DNA of 15,171 bases, from the NCBI GenBank assembly GCA_903879775.1, contig CAIRMY010000274.1, positions 1 through 15,171 of the forward strand, given 5' to 3'. Position numbers and translations under genes: made by a program. The notes beneath the pieces are model-generated. The model saw nothing but the letters and a program-made list of their open reading frames with translations, made no database searches and had not been told where the DNA came from. Shown piece by piece: positions 14,019-15,171 of the stretch (within the stretch, counting starts at the first letter, position 1; the number at the start of each line of letters is the position of its first letter). This DNA comes from an uncultured Bacteroidota bacterium. Its GTDB lineage: Bacteria > Bacteroidota > Bacteroidia > NS11-12g > UBA955.

Positions 14019-14912
14019 TCAATTTTTCTTGGGTATAACCTTGGTGGAAATGATTTTAACATCGCTCACCGGCCTATCGTTTTTACCAGTTTCAATCCAT
14101 TGAATTTTATCTACAATATGATGGCCAGAAATTACTTTTCCAAAAACAGTGTAGTTGTTGTCTAAGAATGGTGTTCCGCCCCAACTCGCATAGATATTTC
14201 TTGTTTTTTGAGGGACATTATTGTAAGCAGTTTCAATTTTGTCTTTTACCAAAGGTTTTATTTCTTTGATGACATTATCGGCAGCCAATTGATTTCCCAT
14301 TTCATAGGCAGTATTCAAACGCATTTGAAATTCCATATTTTCTCTTTGTGACAGAAATTCTTTGATGACATTTTGCTCCAACATTTCCTTGAATTTTTCT
14401 GAACTCACTGGTGAGCCTGTTACAATATAAAATTGACTTCCAGAGCTCATTTTCATAGGATTGTGATCATCGCTTTCTCTTGCAGCCGCCAAGGCACCTT
14501 TGTAATGGTAAATTGTATCGGAAATTTCAGCTGGAAGTTTATATTTCGGCCCTCCATCTCCCAATTGCTGGTCGGGTTTTGCATTTTTAGAATTGGGATC
14601 TCCGGTTTGCACCATGAATTGCTTGATCACACGGTGAAATAAGACACCGTTATAATATCCCTCAGAAGCCAATTTGTAAAAATTCTCTGAATGTTTAGGA
14701 GTCGCTGGGTTTAATCCTACCACAATTTTTCCATAATTTGTATTGAATTCCACTGCATTCCAATTGCTTGGCAAAGTAGTGTCTGGAACTGTCATTGGAA
14801 TGTTCTCCTTAGCCAATTCTTGTTTCATGGTTTCTACCTCGTCTTTAGGCTTTGCAGATTCACCGCAAGCGAAAAGTAGGAGAGAAGGGATGATAAAAGA
14901 TTTAATTTTCAT
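14019..14912 (-). CDS. Cyclophilin-type peptidyl-prolyl isomerase, lipoprotein
   Basis: From ATG 14912 it has 297 residues. The short N-terminus MKIKSFIIPSLLLFAC is a lipoprotein signal with lipobox LFAC (Cys16). This is why that start is preferred over one 23 codons upstream. The cyclophilin domain starts near residue 53. Catalytic positions are present: FHRVIKQFMVQTGD with Arg94, Phe99 and Gln102, then SSGSQFYIVTG with Gln160 and Phe161. A charged, helical insertion of about 80 residues (roughly 167-250) separates these from the closing strands NNYTVFGKVISGHHIVDKI. Such insertions occur in Bacteroidetes periplasmic isomerases. It likely catalyses proline isomerisation in exported proteins at a membrane face of the periplasm. 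Its start overlaps the upstream gene by 11 bp. Confidence 0.93.
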   Translation of the reverse strand: MKIKSFIIPSLLLFACGESAKPKDEVETMKQELAKENIPMTVPDTTLPSNWNAVEFNTNYGKIVVGLNPATPKHSENFYKLASEGYYNGVLFHRVIKQFMVQTGDPNSKNAKPDQQLGDGGPKYKLPAEISDTIYHYKGALAAARESDDHNPMKMSSGSQFYIVTGSPVSSEKFKEMLEQNVIKEFLSQRENMEFQMRLNTAYEMGNQLAADNVIKEIKPLVKDKIETAYNNVPQKTRNIYASWGGTPFLDNNYTVFGKVISGHHIVDKIQWIETGKNDRPVSDVKIISTKVIPKKN

Positions 14913-15171
14913 TGAATTGTATGATTTCTTCTTGTTCAAAATATTCGATGATGTGTTGTCGTAATAAATTTTCTTGCTCAAACAAAGTTAAATTTGGAAT
15001 AGGCAACGCACTTTCCCAAACTGGCCAACCTGTTTGATTGAAACCAATTTGTTTATAATAACCAGAATAGCTGAGTACCTTGCAGTTTGCAATGTGCATG
15101 AGCAATGTTTTTTCTTCTTTTGTGAATTTTGTTTCTGGCAATTGACCCAATTCACGAATGCCAATTAAAAA
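14902..15171 (-). CDS. Unrecognised protein, 5' partial
   Basis: The open frame enters from the right edge without an in-window start and ends at TAA 14902-14904, giving 89 visible residues. The visible part has no signal peptide or membrane segment. It is rich in charged and aromatic residues, with KFTKEEKTLLMHIANCK and NLLRQHIIEYFEQEEI as probable helices and an SGYYKQIGFNQTGWP stretch between them. I recognise no family. Its stop overlaps the start of the cyclophilin gene by 11 bp, so the two are probably co-transcribed. Confidence 0.7.
   Translation of the reverse strand, partial: FLIGIRELGQLPETKFTKEEKTLLMHIANCKVLSYSGYYKQIGFNQTGWPVWESALPIPNLTLFEQENLLRQHIIEYFEQEEIIQFNEN

Noticed and set aside
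14913..14981. Upstream Met start for the cyclophilin
   Set aside because: It would bury the lipoprotein signal peptide inside the protein and overlap the upstream gene by 80 bp.
1..15171. CRISPR array, tRNA/rRNA genes, transposase or prophage genes
   Set aside because: No regularly spaced repeats, cloverleaf-forming genes or mobile-element proteins were seen on reading both strands.

Overview
The window looks like chromosomal DNA from a Bacteroidota (Bacteroidetes) bacterium. The sequence is AT-rich, and the -7 promoter motif TAnnTTTG recurs in front of genes. There is an apparent type IX secretion (T9SS) sorting tail at the left edge, a TonB-dependent receptor under a TPP riboswitch, and a cluster of DUF1573 proteins. 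The housekeeping genes (rimP, nusA, infB) are in their usual order. Genus or family cannot be named from what is visible.

Layout. 1-584 is a scrap zone. It holds the 3' end of a probable T9SS cargo gene (+), a decayed C-terminal piece of a histidine kinase (-), and a 50-codon signal-peptide ORF that stops early (+). Two related 18-bp palindromes lie in the same stretch. 585-3065 (-) is a TonB-dependent outer-membrane receptor. It is preceded by a TPP riboswitch and a good promoter, so thiamine (or a thiamine precursor) is its likely substrate. Divergent from it, 3363-6436 (+) is a two-gene overlapping operon: an exported M1 aminopeptidase of the leukotriene-A4-hydrolase type, then a PLP enzyme of the ACC deaminase / D-cysteine desulfhydrase family. 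This operon meets the leftward genes end to end, with one base between the stop codons.

6438-9075 (-) is an envelope cluster: four DUF1573 proteins, each with one Cys-x-Cys motif, and one SIMPL-domain (DUF541) membrane-anchored protein. An intrinsic terminator separates the two promoter-proximal DUF1573 genes from the SIMPL gene and the last two. 9198-13915 (-) is the rimP-nusA-infB operon for ribosome maturation, transcription elongation/termination and translation initiation. It has a terminator-like hairpin in the rimP leader, a large hairpin between nusA and infB, and a possible internal infB promoter. 14019-15171 (-) is a lipoprotein cyclophilin-type peptidyl-prolyl isomerase preceded by the 3' part of an unrecognised gene.

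No IS element, CRISPR array, tRNA or rRNA was seen. The coding content is mostly familiar. The more interesting signals are regulatory: the riboswitch's readable two-state switch, a possible attenuator ahead of rimP-nusA-infB, the hairpins around infB, the paired palindromes, and the DUF1573/SIMPL cluster, whose function is not known.
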